A stretch of 64,000 bases of DNA, taken from NCBI RefSeq assembly GCF_016904885.1, contig NZ_JADWYI010000001.1:1674001-1738000 (forward strand). The letters are read 5' to 3'. The DNA comes from Archangium primigenium. Its GTDB lineage: Bacteria > Myxococcota > Myxococcia > Myxococcales > Myxococcaceae. Shown here piece after piece: positions 1-8,705 of this stretch. Numbering within the stretch: the stretch's first letter is position 1; every line of letters begins with the position of its first letter. Both the position numbers and the translations under genes were made by a program. Under the pieces are notes generated by a model. That model had not been told where the DNA came from, made no database searches, and saw only the letters and a list, made by a program, of their open reading frames with translations.

Positions 1-32
1 CCTCCCGTCAAACCAGACACGGAGGTTCATCC

Positions 33-734
33 ATGGCCACGCAGCTCGACATTGTCTTCCTTCTCTACCCGGGAGTGTCGTTTCTGGACTTCATGGGGCC
101 GCAGGCGGTGTTCGGCGCGCTGCCGGGCGCGCGGCAGATCTTCGCCTCCGTGGGCGGCCAGCCCATCCGCGAGGGCGCGCTGACGCTCCAGCCCCTGACG
201 CGGCTGGAGGACGTGGAGCGGTGTGATGTGTTGTGCGTGCCGGGCGGGCCCATCGGGCCGGCGGTGGAGAACCCCGTCTTCATGGAGGGCGTGCGTCGAC
301 TGGCGTCCACGGCGCGCTTCGTCACCTCGGTGTGCACGGGCTCGCTCATCCTCGGGGCGGCGGGGCTGCTGCAGGGGCGGCGGGCGGCGTGTCACTGGGC
401 GATGCGCGAGCAGCTCACGCACCTCGGCGCCATCCCCGACACGGGGCGCGTGGTGCGGGATGGGAACGTCCTGACGGGCGGCGGCGTCACGGCGGGCATC
501 GACTTCGGCCTGACGCTCGCGGCGGAGCTGGCGGGCCCGGAGATGGCCCAGGCCATCCAGTTGATGATCGAGTACGCCCCGGCGCCTCCCTTCGCCATCC
601 AGGTGCCCACGGTGGCGCGGGAAGCCCTCGCGCGGATGCCCTCGCTCCAGGGCGGGGAGATCACGTTCGACCCGGTGGCGGAGGAGGCGCTCGTGCGGCG
701 CGCGGGCGAGGCCCTGCGCGCACCCAAGCGCTGA
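33..734 (+). CDS. DJ-1/PfpI family protein, isonitrile hydratase-like
   Basis: A 233-residue protein of the glutamine-amidotransferase-like DJ-1/PfpI superfamily. The nucleophile-elbow motif SVCTGSLILGAAGLLQGRRA places the presumed catalytic Cys at residue 101, followed by the family-typical CHW. The N-terminal strand (DIVFLLYPGVSFLDFMGP) and the C-terminal GGGVTAGIDFGL match isonitrile hydratase (InhA)-type members, which hydrate isonitriles to N-formamides; length also fits. Start chosen at ATG 33 because GGAGG lies 7 bases upstream. It converges on the exporter gene with about 10 bases between them, so no shared operon. Fold assignment is solid; the substrate is inferred, since transcriptional regulators with the same domain lack a C-terminal HTH just as this protein does. 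Confidence 0.85.
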   Translation: MATQLDIVFLLYPGVSFLDFMGPQAVFGALPGARQIFASVGGQPIREGALTLQPLTRLEDVERCDVLCVPGGPIGPAVENPVFMEGVRRLASTARFVTSVCTGSLILGAAGLLQGRRAACHWAMREQLTHLGAIPDTGRVVRDGNVLTGGGVTAGIDFGLTLAAELAGPEMAQAIQLMIEYAPAPPFAIQVPTVAREALARMPSLQGGEITFDPVAEEALVRRAGEALRAPKR

Positions 735-744
735 GTCCGACCGC

Positions 745-2193
745 TCAGGCCTCGCGGGGCGCGGGGCGGCGCCCGCCGATGGTGGCGCCCGCGTCCGGGG
801 AGAGCCGGTGGAACAGGGGGCCGGACAGCGCCGTCACCACGCCCACCGCCAGGAAGGGCAGCATGAACTGCTGGGGCGTCATGGCGGTGCCCTCGGCGCT
901 CCCACCGCGCGCCAGGTGCAGCATCAGGCCGCCGAAGCTGATGCCCACGCTCAGGGCCATCTGCTGCGTCACCACCGCGAGCGTGGAGGCGCCGCTGACG
1001 GTGGACGGGGGGATGTCCGCGTAGGCCACCGTGTTGAGGGCGGTGAACTGCAGGGAGCGCATGAAGCCGGCCGCGAGCAGCAGGAAGGCCATGAGCGCCA
1101 CCGGCGTGCCCGGCCGGAAGAAGGCGGGCAGCGCCGTGACGCCCGCGGTGATGAAGTTGGACAGGATGAGCGTGGAGCGGAAGCCGAAGCGGCGGATGAC
1201 GCCGGGCGCCACGGGCTTGCACGCCATGGCGCCCAGGCCCGTGGCGATGGTGATGAGGCCCGTCTCGAATGGCCCCCACCCGAGCGCCATCTGGAAGAGC
1301 AGGGGCAGCAGGAAGGGCGTGGCGCCCAGGCCCAGGCGCACCACCGTGCCGCCCACGAGGCTCGCCCGGTACGTGTCCACGCGCAAGAGCCGCAGGTCGA
1401 GCACCGGCCGCGGGTGGCGCAGCGCGTGGCGCACGTACGCGCCGAACATCCCCAGGGCGAACAGCGCCGTGCCCACCTGCACGCCGAGCGGCACCAGGCC
1501 CACGCCGGCGATCTCCGCGGTGCCCACCAGCGCGGTGATGCCCACGGCCACCAAAAGGAAGCCCTTGAGGTCGAAGCGGCCCGGGTCCGGCTGGTGCAGC
1601 GGCGGCACGAAGCGCATCACCGCGAGGATGCCCAGCACGCCCACCGGCACGTTGACGAAGAAGATCCACGGCCAGCTGGCGATGCCCAGGATGAAGCCGG
1701 CCAGGGGCGGGCCCACCAGCGGGCCCACCAGCGCGGGCATGGTGAACCAGCTCATCGCCGACACGAGCCGCTCGCGCGGCGCGGCGCTCACCACGATGAG
1801 CCGACCCACCGGCACCATGAGCGCCCCACCCGCGCCCTGCACCATGCGGAACACCACGAGCTGGGCGAGTGACTGGGAGAAGCCGCAGAGCACCGAGCCC
1901 ACCAGGAACACGACCATCGCGGTGAGGAACACGCGCCGGGGGCCGAAGCGGTCGGCGATCCACCCGCTCGCGGGCGCCACCACCGCCAGGGCCAGGATAT
2001 AGGAGGTGAGCGCGAGCTTGAGGTGCACCGGATCGCTGCCGAACGCCGTGGCCAGCGAGGGCAGCGCGGTGGACAGCGCCGTGGAGTCGACGAACTCCAT
2101 GAACAGGGCGCTCGCCACGGCGATGGAGGCCAGGCGCGTGCCCCGCTCGGAGACAGGGGGCGCGTCCACGGCGGGTTCGGGCGGAGGTGTCAC
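745..2193 (-). CDS. MFS transporter, DHA2 (EmrB/QacA-like) drug exporter
   Basis: A 482-residue polytopic membrane protein of the major facilitator superfamily, about 14 hydrophobic segments. Visible signatures are motif D-like MEFVDSTALSTALPSL near residue 30, motif A GWIADRFGPRRVF after the second helix, and antiporter motif C (GPLVGPPLAG) in helix 5, which mark proton-driven drug/H+ antiporters of the DHA2 class. Start is a GTG at 2193 with no obvious Shine-Dalgarno; no better start lies before the first helix. The N-terminus is Pro-rich and cytoplasmic. No TetR/MarR regulator adjoins it, so the substrate cannot be guessed from context. Confidence 0.88.
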   Translation of the reverse strand: MTPPPEPAVDAPPVSERGTRLASIAVASALFMEFVDSTALSTALPSLATAFGSDPVHLKLALTSYILALAVVAPASGWIADRFGPRRVFLTAMVVFLVGSVLCGFSQSLAQLVVFRMVQGAGGALMVPVGRLIVVSAAPRERLVSAMSWFTMPALVGPLVGPPLAGFILGIASWPWIFFVNVPVGVLGILAVMRFVPPLHQPDPGRFDLKGFLLVAVGITALVGTAEIAGVGLVPLGVQVGTALFALGMFGAYVRHALRHPRPVLDLRLLRVDTYRASLVGGTVVRLGLGATPFLLPLLFQMALGWGPFETGLITIATGLGAMACKPVAPGVIRRFGFRSTLILSNFITAGVTALPAFFRPGTPVALMAFLLLAAGFMRSLQFTALNTVAYADIPPSTVSGASTLAVVTQQMALSVGISFGGLMLHLARGGSAEGTAMTPQQFMLPFLAVGVVTALSGPLFHRLSPDAGATIGGRRPAPREA

Positions 2194-2525
2194 GGGGAAG
2201 TTATGCCCCCCGTGCCTCCCGCTGTCATCCCCGGGCGCACCCCGCGTCTCCGCGTCGCGCGACCCGGGGTGATGAGCCCGGTCAGTTGCGCTTGGTGGAC
2301 CCGCCCGTCCGCCCGTCCTTCAGCGAACGTCTCGGGGCGCCCTCCTCCTTCCGGGCAGTGGCACTGCCGCCAGGCACGAGACGTTCACGGCCCGGGAAGG
2401 GAGACCGGAGGCGGGGGTCGCGCCCCCGAGCCCGGTGCTTACTGTTTTTGCGTTGTTGGAGCCTTCCCCCCGGTGGGCTCCACGCCCGGTCCTGACCGGG
2501 CTTCCCGAGGGAGGAGGAAATGCCC
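2194..2525. other. Intergenic region between divergent exporter and glycosyltransferase genes
   Basis: About 330 bases without a convincing gene. It must hold promoters for both divergent genes, but no clear sigma70 boxes are visible. A perfect 7-bp hairpin (GCCCGGT, loop CCTG, ACCGGGC) occupies 2484-2501, ten bases before the glycosyltransferase Shine-Dalgarno, so it would sit in the mRNA leader. A looser inverted repeat CCCCGGG/CCCGGGG flanks about 2230-2270. Confidence 0.4.
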
Positions 2526-3635
2526 GTGACATCCCTTGCTCAGCGCCCACGTGCTCGCACGCTTGCTCCGGTGCAGCGGGTCCTGATGACCGCCTCGCCA
2601 CTGGGTGGGGTGTGGACGTACGCCCTGGAGCTCAGCCGGGCGCTCGTCGAGCGCGGGGTCCGTGTGGAGCTCGCGACATTGGGGGCGCCCTTGTCCGTCG
2701 CGCAATGGATGGAGGTGCGCGAGATTCCCGGGCTGGGGTTGCACGAGAGCCAGGACCGCGCCGAGTCCCTCGACGAGGAGACGTGGTTGTTGGAGCTGGA
2801 GGCGCGGCTGTCTCCCGACATCGTCCACCTCAACGACCACACCCTGGGCGCGCTCGCCTGGCGGGCGCCGTCGCTGGCGGTGCTGCACACCTGCCCGCTC
2901 GTCTGGTGGGAGGGCGTGAAGGGGAGCCGGGCGCCCGAGCGCTACACGCTCTACCAGCACGAGGCGGCCCGGGGCCTGCGCGGCGCGGACTGCGTGGTGG
3001 CGCCCACCACGGCGATGCTCGCCGCGGCCGAGCGGTGGCATGGCCACTTCGCCTCCGCCCGGGTCATCCCCCACGCGCGGCGCGCGGAGTGCTTCCTGCC
3101 GGATGCCAAGGAGTCCTTCGTGCTCGCCGCGGGCCGGGAGTGGGACGAGGCCGGCAACCTGGCGGTGCTTGAGGCCATCGCGCCCGGGCTGCCCTTTCCC
3201 GTGCGGGTCGCGGGGGAGCTGTCGCGCGGCTCGGCCCTGAACGCGCTCGGGGCCCTGCGGCCGTGGGAGCTCGCGGCGTGGATGGGCCGGGCGGCCGTCT
3301 ACGCCATGCCCGCGCGCTACGAGCCCTTTGGCCTGTCCGCCCTGGAGGCGGCGCTGGCCGGCTGCGCGCTGGTGCTCGGCGACATCCCGAGCCTGCGCGA
3401 GGTGTGGGGCGACGCCGCGCTCTTCGTCCACCCGGACGACGCGGAGGGGCTCGCCCGTGCCCTGCGCTGGTTGATGGACCATCCGGCCGAGCGCGAGTGC
3501 CGGGCGGGCCGGGCGCGCGCCCGGGCCCTGTCCTTCACGCCGCGCCGCATGGTGGACGCCTACCTGGACGCGTACACCGCGCTCAGCGTGCGGCCCCATG
3601 CGACGTGGACGGCCGAGGCGCTCCACGCGCCGTGA
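2526..3635 (+). CDS. GT4-like glycosyltransferase (GT-B fold)
   Basis: A retaining GT-B glycosyltransferase of about 370 residues. The N-terminal domain opens with RVLMTASPLGGVWTYALEL, the acceptor-side Gly-rich loop of GT4 enzymes; the C-terminal donor site shows ARYEPFGLSALEAALAGC, i.e. the E-x7-E motif binding the nucleotide sugar, followed by GDIPSLREVWGDAALFV. The donor and acceptor are unknown. The start deserves care: AGGAGG at 2512-2517 lies only 2 bases from ATG 2520 but 8 bases from the in-frame GTG at 2526, so GTG 2526 is preferred. It converges on the Kelch gene. No polysaccharide cluster surrounds it, so it may act alone, for example in storage or cell-surface glycan synthesis. 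Confidence 0.8.
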   Translation: MTSLAQRPRARTLAPVQRVLMTASPLGGVWTYALELSRALVERGVRVELATLGAPLSVAQWMEVREIPGLGLHESQDRAESLDEETWLLELEARLSPDIVHLNDHTLGALAWRAPSLAVLHTCPLVWWEGVKGSRAPERYTLYQHEAARGLRGADCVVAPTTAMLAAAERWHGHFASARVIPHARRAECFLPDAKESFVLAAGREWDEAGNLAVLEAIAPGLPFPVRVAGELSRGSALNALGALRPWELAAWMGRAAVYAMPARYEPFGLSALEAALAGCALVLGDIPSLREVWGDAALFVHPDDAEGLARALRWLMDHPAERECRAGRARARALSFTPRRMVDAYLDAYTALSVRPHATWTAEALHAP

Positions 3636-3644
3636 GCCGGGGGC

Positions 3645-5357
3645 TCAGGGGCGCGGCGCCTGTTCGTAGAGCTCCGGCGTGTCCGAGGTCGAGTTCCTCC
3701 CGTTGTTGCCCATCACGAGCACCCGGCCATCGAGGAGCGGCGTCATCGTGAAGTCGTCGCGCCCGGAGTTCATGGGGACGGTGGGGCTCCACTGCCCCGT
3801 GGCCGGGTCGTAGAGCTCCGCCGTCTTGAGGGCGTCCGGGGTGTTGCCCCCCGCGACGAGCACCACGCCCGTGGACAGCCGGGCCGCCCGGTGCCTGGCG
3901 CGAGGCGTGCTCAGCGCTCCCTCCAGCCGCCAGGCGTCCGCGGCCGGCTCGTAGCGCTCCACCAGCGTCCCGCCGCGCTCGCCGCCCGTGACGAGCACCG
4001 AGCCATCGAAGAGCGACGTCGCCGTGAGGTAGGCGCGGGCCTCGCGGAGGTCGGCCGCGTCGCGGAAGGTGTCCGTGACCGGGTCGTACACCTCCGTGAC
4101 GCTCAAGTAGTCCTGGAGGCCGACGGCGCCGCCCGTGACGAGCACCGTGCCGTCGGGCAGCGGCGCCGCGGCGTGCGCGCGGCGACGCGAGCCCGGCGGG
4201 GTGCCCGCCTTGCTCCAGGTGCCCGTGGCCGGGCTGTACACCTCCGACGTGCTCGACCCCCCCTCCACGCCCTCGAGGAACACCCGGCCATCGCGCAGCG
4301 GCGTCAGCGTATGCCCGCGGCGCGGGTAGTGCGTGGAGCCCGTGGGACTCCAGGTGCCCGTGGCCGGGTCATACAGCTCCGCGGACCGCTCGATGGTGCC
4401 ATGGGTCGCCCATCCGCCCACGACGAGCACCCGGCCATCGGCGAGCCGGACCGCCTCATGCGTGGCGCGCGCGAAGCGCAAGGAGCCCGTGGCGCTCCAG
4501 GTGCCCGTGGCCGGGTCATACAGCTCCGCGGACGCCAGGTAGCGGTCCTGCGGGGAGGTGGCGCCCTGGCGGTAGCCGCCGGCGACGAGCACCTGGCCCG
4601 TGGCCAGCAGCGTCGCGGTGTGGTTGTCGCGGGCGGTGAGCAGCGTGCCCGTGGGCGTCCACCTTCCCGGGCCGCACGTCGGCAGGCCCGCCACCGGGAA
4701 GCTCCGGGTGGCCGTGGCGCCGAAGAAGTTGGTGACGGTGACGAGGACGCTCGGCGTCGCGGTCGTGGCGACGCACGCGGGCGCCGTCCAGGTGAACGTG
4801 TTCCGGGTCCTGTCCTCGCTCACCTCGCCCACGTTGGCCGTCCAGGAGAGGGCGAGCGGCGTGGCCAGGGGGTCTCGCGCCTCCACCTCGAAGGTGAGCG
4901 TCTGGCCCGGCTCGGCCGTGGGGCTCGACTGGCTGGCGCGGGTGATCTCCGGAATCGGGTGTCCCCCCCGGTCCCGCAGGGGGATGGGCTTGGTCTGCGT
5001 GCCGCGGGCGGGGAAGGTGAAGTGCTCGTCGTCGCTCTCGTAATGCAGCACGTGGGCGGCATCGAAGCCCTGGGCGACCACGGTGTAGGCGCCGAGGGCG
5101 GGCAGGCCCACGAGCTCCTCCGTCCAGCCCTCGGGCGTGGCGGTCAGGTCGAGCACGCGGGGCGCCTGGCCCTCGGAGAAGAGGGTGGCGGTGACGCGCG
5201 TGATGTATCCCGGGGGCGTCGGGGGGAGCGTGGCCATCAGTTGCACCGTTCCGGGACCGGCGTCCTCGGGGGGCGGCCGCGGGGGCGGGGGCGTGTCACA
5301 GCCCGCGAGAAAGACCAGGACGACGGCGAGACCTGCGTGAGCGGCGATCCGGGACAT
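3645..5357 (-). CDS. Kelch-repeat lipoprotein
   Basis: A 570-residue exported lipoprotein. The signal peptide ends in the lipobox VFLAGC (Cys about 20), followed by a Pro-rich linker and an Ig/Big-like region (about residues 30-230), then six or so Kelch blades of about 49 residues with the pattern GRVLVVGG...AELYDPATGTWS. A closed beta-propeller on the outer surface is expected; such proteins are numerous in myxobacteria and their ligands are unknown. The blades are so alike that DNA-level direct repeats are visible. The gene lies 57 bases downstream of the HTTM gene on the same strand and could be read through from it, but the function is not obviously linked. Confidence 0.85.
   Translation of the reverse strand: MSRIAAHAGLAVVLVFLAGCDTPPPPRPPPEDAGPGTVQLMATLPPTPPGYITRVTATLFSEGQAPRVLDLTATPEGWTEELVGLPALGAYTVVAQGFDAAHVLHYESDDEHFTFPARGTQTKPIPLRDRGGHPIPEITRASQSSPTAEPGQTLTFEVEARDPLATPLALSWTANVGEVSEDRTRNTFTWTAPACVATTATPSVLVTVTNFFGATATRSFPVAGLPTCGPGRWTPTGTLLTARDNHTATLLATGQVLVAGGYRQGATSPQDRYLASAELYDPATGTWSATGSLRFARATHEAVRLADGRVLVVGGWATHGTIERSAELYDPATGTWSPTGSTHYPRRGHTLTPLRDGRVFLEGVEGGSSTSEVYSPATGTWSKAGTPPGSRRRAHAAAPLPDGTVLVTGGAVGLQDYLSVTEVYDPVTDTFRDAADLREARAYLTATSLFDGSVLVTGGERGGTLVERYEPAADAWRLEGALSTPRARHRAARLSTGVVLVAGGNTPDALKTAELYDPATGQWSPTVPMNSGRDDFTMTPLLDGRVLVMGNNGRNSTSDTPELYEQAPRP
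4348..4533. repeat. 39-bp direct repeats inside the Kelch gene
   Basis: A 39-bp stretch beginning CTCCAGGTGCCCGTGGCC occurs identically at 4348-4386 and 4495-4533, exactly 147 bp (49 codons, one blade) apart; degenerate copies occur near 4212 and 3795. This is recent within-gene blade duplication or homogenisation and a potential site of copy-number slippage. Confidence 0.8.
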
Positions 5358-5414
5358 GCCCTGTCCCCCCCTGTGAAGGCGCTCACACGGCCTGGGCGCG
5401 CGACGGACTGTAGG

Positions 5415-6326
5415 TCAGACCCGTTGGCGCGCGCGAGCGAAATGCCGGGGCGCCGCTCCGAGCGCCTCCCAGCCGAAGGCGGCGAAGGTGAGCACCGCCA
5501 TGATGCCGCTGAACAGCCACAGCCCCATGAACAGCGCGATGCCCGCGTGCAGGCCCAGGGTGAGCAGCACCCAGAACAGCCGCGTCTGGCGGGGCCAGAT
5601 GAACACGCCATACCCCACCTCGACGAGCAGCGTTCCCCAGCTCGCCGCCATGGACACCCACGGCTGGTGCGCCAGCCACGTGAGATCGAAGCGGAAGAAC
5701 TGGGGTTGCATCACCGCGTCCCAGACGGCCGTGCCCTGCTGCCACGTCGCGCCCAGCGCCTTCTCCACGCCCGAGGAGACGTAGACCAGACACAGGTGCA
5801 ACTGCAGCACGCGCAGGCCCAGGGTGGCCATGGCCGAGGGCGCGTCCGAGGTCCGACCCGCTCTCACGTCCAGCGCGAAGGCCGCGCCCACGGGCAGGAC
5901 CACGCAATAGAAGAGGCTGATGTGGGCGAAGACCTCCACGCCGTAGATGAACAGGGGCGCGCTGTTCATCAACACCGCGTGGAGGAGCCAGGCCAGCGTC
6001 GCCGCCGGCCGGGTGCGCCAGCCCACGAGCAGCGCCGCGAGCGCCAGCGCGTACGCGCAGCAGAGCGCCTGGATGCTCTCGCGCGCGTTGAGTCCCCAGG
6101 GCCGCGCGAGCGCCACCCAGGTCTCCACCCGGGGCATCCACGGCGAGGCCAGGGGCGCGGTGATGCTCCAGGGCGTCAGGCCCCGGTCCCCGAACAGCTC
6201 CTGGATGTGTCCGGCCAGGCTCCAGGCCTGCGCCAGGAGCACGAGCGACACGCCGATGCGGAACACGCCCAGGGGCCGGGGCGAGGACGGGGCCAGGAAG
6301 AACGCGACCAGCCGGGTGGCCTTCAT
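5415..6326 (-). CDS. HTTM-domain membrane protein (vitamin K-dependent gamma-carboxylase-like)
   Basis: A 303-residue polytopic membrane protein with the HTTM arrangement found in vitamin K-dependent gamma-carboxylase and bacterial homologues: an N-terminal LGVFRIGVSLVLLAQAW segment, a loop MPRVETWVALARPWGLNAR, helices ending YALALAALLVGWRTRPAAT, and LRVLQLHLCLVYVSSGVEKALG followed by GTAVWDAVMQPQFFRFD. The HTTM core is complete but there is no fused C-terminal carboxylase lumenal domain. Start ATG 6326 overlaps the stop of the upstream gene as ATGA, so the two are translationally coupled. Bacterial HTTM proteins have mostly unknown substrates; the small secreted repeat protein two genes upstream is a candidate partner (inference). 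Confidence 0.82.
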   Translation of the reverse strand: MKATRLVAFFLAPSSPRPLGVFRIGVSLVLLAQAWSLAGHIQELFGDRGLTPWSITAPLASPWMPRVETWVALARPWGLNARESIQALCCAYALALAALLVGWRTRPAATLAWLLHAVLMNSAPLFIYGVEVFAHISLFYCVVLPVGAAFALDVRAGRTSDAPSAMATLGLRVLQLHLCLVYVSSGVEKALGATWQQGTAVWDAVMQPQFFRFDLTWLAHQPWVSMAASWGTLLVEVGYGVFIWPRQTRLFWVLLTLGLHAGIALFMGLWLFSGIMAVLTFAAFGWEALGAAPRHFARARQRV

Positions 6327-6838
6327 GGCCGGACCGCCTGGGCGACGGACGCCGGACGGCGCTCGAACGAGGCCTGGTAGCGCTCGGCCCAGTGGGGGCG
6401 TTGCCCCTCGTGGTAGCGCGCCAGGGGGGGCAGCCGGAACTCCTCCATCCGCAGCGAGACGGAGCGGGCCGTGGCGTGCCGGCCAAACACCTTCGCGGCC
6501 CAGGCGCGCGCGATGTCGTCCTGGCCGCCCAGCAGATGGAAGTTCAAGGACAGGCAATACATGCGCACGTCCATCACGTCGTCCGCGGTGCGCAGCTCCT
6601 CGCGCACGCGCTCGCCGGACTCGAGCGTGGTCTCGAAGGTCACCCGCACCGAGGGGGTGATGTCCGGGGCGAAGAACTTGTACTGACGGTCGGCGCCGCT
6701 CCACTGGGCATAGAAGCGCAGCGGCCGTCCGGGATGGGGCACGTGCAGCACCGAGCAGAGCACCAGCAGCAGATGCACGAGCGCCGCTCCCACCGCGAGC
6801 ACATGCCGCGGTGGCGGGAGGAGGGAAGTCGGATGCAT
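6323..6838 (-). CDS. Conserved membrane-anchored protein preceding HTTM gene
   Basis: A 171-residue protein with one N-terminal transmembrane helix (VLAVGAALVHLLLVLCSVLH) and a soluble periplasmic domain containing the phrase RFYAQWSGADRQYKFFAPDI. Similar one-helix proteins with a 'Y..FFAPD(I/V)' motif accompany HTTM genes in other bacteria, so it is probably a dedicated partner of the downstream HTTM protein. The stop overlaps the HTTM start by four bases. About 95 bases separate it from the small repeat-protein gene upstream, compatible with one transcript. No enzyme motif is visible. Confidence 0.7.
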   Translation of the reverse strand: MHPTSLLPPPRHVLAVGAALVHLLLVLCSVLHVPHPGRPLRFYAQWSGADRQYKFFAPDITPSVRVTFETTLESGERVREELRTADDVMDVRMYCLSLNFHLLGGQDDIARAWAAKVFGRHATARSVSLRMEEFRLPPLARYHEGQRPHWAERYQASFERRPASVAQAVRP

Positions 6839-6932
6839 GGAGGCTCCGGCTCACCCGGAAGCGCGGCGGGGGCCGCGCTCCCGGGGGCGGAAGAGGGCTC
6901 GGGGGTGGGGGTAAGGGAGGCGGCAGGGCGTG

Positions 6933-7214
6933 TCAGTTGCCCAGCAGGGGCAGGCTGCCCAGCAGGGGCAGGCCTCCCACCAGCGGCAGGCCGCCGCCCC
7001 CGCCACCGCCCAGCAGGGGCAGGTCCAGGTTGCCGCTGACGCCCTCGGCCGACGTCGTCTTGGAGACGAGCACCACTTCCTCGAGCGCCACGGCGTCGCC
7101 GGCCACGCGCGACTCGTCCGGCGAGTGGGCCAGCGCCACCGTGGCGCCAAGCACCGCGAGGAACGCCGCCGCCCGGAAACCCGCCGTCTGACGCTTCATG
7201 CTGTTGGTCTTCAT
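6933..7214 (-). CDS. Small secreted Gly/Leu/Pro-repeat protein
   Basis: A 93-residue protein: signal peptide (AAAFLAVLGATVALA), a short acidic segment, then a C-terminal tail built from GLPLLG-like units (NLDLPLLG, a run of glycines, GLPLVG, GLPLLG, SLPLLGN). The tail is encoded by near-identical tandem repeats of GCCCAGCAGGGGCAGGC on the plus strand (6938-7022). Start: AAGGAG lies 2 bases before ATG 7220 but 8 bases before ATG 7214, so MKTNSMKR at 7214 is preferred. It is first in the probable operon with the anchored protein and HTTM protein. It could be a structural, adhesive or modified peptide; no family was recognised. Confidence 0.65.
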   Translation of the reverse strand: MKTNSMKRQTAGFRAAAFLAVLGATVALAHSPDESRVAGDAVALEEVVLVSKTTSAEGVSGNLDLPLLGGGGGGGLPLVGGLPLLGSLPLLGN

Positions 7215-7388
7215 CGCCATTGCTCCTTGGTGGTGAGGCGAGGAGCACTATGAACGAGACATCCCGGGATAACCTATCACCCTGGGATATGCGGTCTTTG
7301 TCTGCTTTCCCCGCGAAGCCCGAAGGGCAATATCCCTGTCTGCTATTGCACGGCCTCGCGGGTCGGGAAGGGTGTCATTCCGGAACAC

Positions 7389-8705
7389 CTATGCGGGCAT
7401 CCAGGGCGAGACATCATCCGCCCGTGGACCTCTGGCCACCCAGTCCACGCGCCGGCCGAGCAGCGACGCGACGTGGGCCAGCACGAGGTCCTCGCGGGGC
7501 GGGAGGGTGTCGAGGACGGGGGTGGCGGCGAGCAGCGCGCGGGTGAGCGCCTCCTGGTGCGCGAGCGAGGGCGCGGCGGCGGGCTCCAGGCGCGTGAGGG
7601 CCTGGTAGCGCGCGGCGGCCTTCCAGACGCGCAGCCGCGCGAGCAGGTCCACGTGGGTGAGCACGAGCGTGTCCACGCCGCCCACGACGTCCAGGGCGTA
7701 GCGGGCGAGGACGGCGTCGAACCAGCCGTAGCGCACGCCGCCCTGCCAGTCATTGCGCGTGTTGTGCTCGGAGATGAGCGACCGCAGCTCCGCGCTCTCG
7801 GTGGGCAGGGGCCCCGCGCCATGCCGCACCCCGTGGCAGCGCAGCACGCCCACGCGCCGCACCTCGGCCTCCACGCCGCTGTCCGCGAGCAGCGCCAGGG
7901 CGTTGTCCGGCGTGCAGCACGACCAGGTGGTGAAGGGGTGGAAGCCGCGCCATTCGTCGAGCAGCACGCCCTGGGCGCCCTCGAACACGGTGGCGGGCGT
8001 GTCCCTCATCCACGCGCCGAGCGTCGTGTCCGGGGCCACCAGCCCGAGCGCCGCCACGCGCGCCGTCCGCGCGAGCCAGGTGTCGATGACGCCCGGGTGC
8101 TCGAGCACGGCGCGCTCCTGGCGCACGGCCTCGGTGTCGGGCGGGGACAGGGCGCGCAGCTCGGCGTGCTTGCGCTCGCGGAGGCGCTGGAGCTTGAGCG
8201 CGAGGCGGGCGGGGGCGAGCAGGTCGCCCGCGTGGACGGTGTCCTCGGGAAAGGCGAGCGCGTCCTGGACCGTCTCGCCCACGCCCACTCCGCACGAGCC
8301 ATGGCGGGCCTCGCCGCGCGCCAGCTCCCGCAGCCGGTTCATCGCCTGGTGGAAGGGGGTGATGACGCGTGCGCGCTCGCTCACGCGCAGCCGCTCGAAG
8401 ATGTCGCCCACGCCCCGCGCGCGCAGCAGGTCCCCCTCCAGCAGCAGCGCGGTGGGGTGCAGCACGAAGGGGTGGGCGAGGAACGTGCGCACGCCGGGCA
8501 CGAACGCGCCCGCGCCGAACTGGGCGAAGGTGTGGTGCTGGCCCTCGCGGGTGACGACGTTGTGGCCGGCCTGGGCGCCGCCGTTGTAGCGCACCACCAG
8601 GCCCGCCCCGTCGCGCCGCACGAGCCAGTCCGTCACCAGCCCCTTGCCCGCGTCCCCGAAGCCCAGGTCCACGACGATGGAGACGCGCCGGGCCCCCCGC
8701 GTCAT
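7389..8705 (-). CDS. Divergent adenylosuccinate synthetase-like protein
   Basis: A 438-residue PurA paralogue. Recognisable landmarks: the GTP loop GFGDAGKGLVTDWL (PurA: GDEGKGK), RYNGGAQAGHNVV (PurA: RxxGGxNAGH), FEGAQGVLLDEWRGFHPF (PurA: FEGAQGxLLD), GVRYGWFDAV (PurA: RCGWFD) and LTHVDLL where PurA has LTKLD. The fold and GTP/IMP-type site are retained but several catalytic neighbours differ, notably the guanine-specificity NKxD-like motif. Housekeeping PurA would not sit in this operon: it overlaps the VWA gene (ATGA) and follows a pseudokinase. It may ligate an amino acid to a purine or another base, or act as a regulatory GTP sensor; both are inference. Confidence 0.8.
   Translation of the reverse strand: MTRGARRVSIVVDLGFGDAGKGLVTDWLVRRDGAGLVVRYNGGAQAGHNVVTREGQHHTFAQFGAGAFVPGVRTFLAHPFVLHPTALLLEGDLLRARGVGDIFERLRVSERARVITPFHQAMNRLRELARGEARHGSCGVGVGETVQDALAFPEDTVHAGDLLAPARLALKLQRLRERKHAELRALSPPDTEAVRQERAVLEHPGVIDTWLARTARVAALGLVAPDTTLGAWMRDTPATVFEGAQGVLLDEWRGFHPFTTWSCCTPDNALALLADSGVEAEVRRVGVLRCHGVRHGAGPLPTESAELRSLISEHNTRNDWQGGVRYGWFDAVLARYALDVVGGVDTLVLTHVDLLARLRVWKAAARYQALTRLEPAAAPSLAHQEALTRALLAATPVLDTLPPREDLVLAHVASLLGRRVDWVARGPRADDVSPWMPA

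Noticed and set aside
7389-8705. Housekeeping purA
   Set aside because: Operon partners and changed specificity motifs argue for a paralogue; a housekeeping copy is expected elsewhere, though it cannot be checked in this window.
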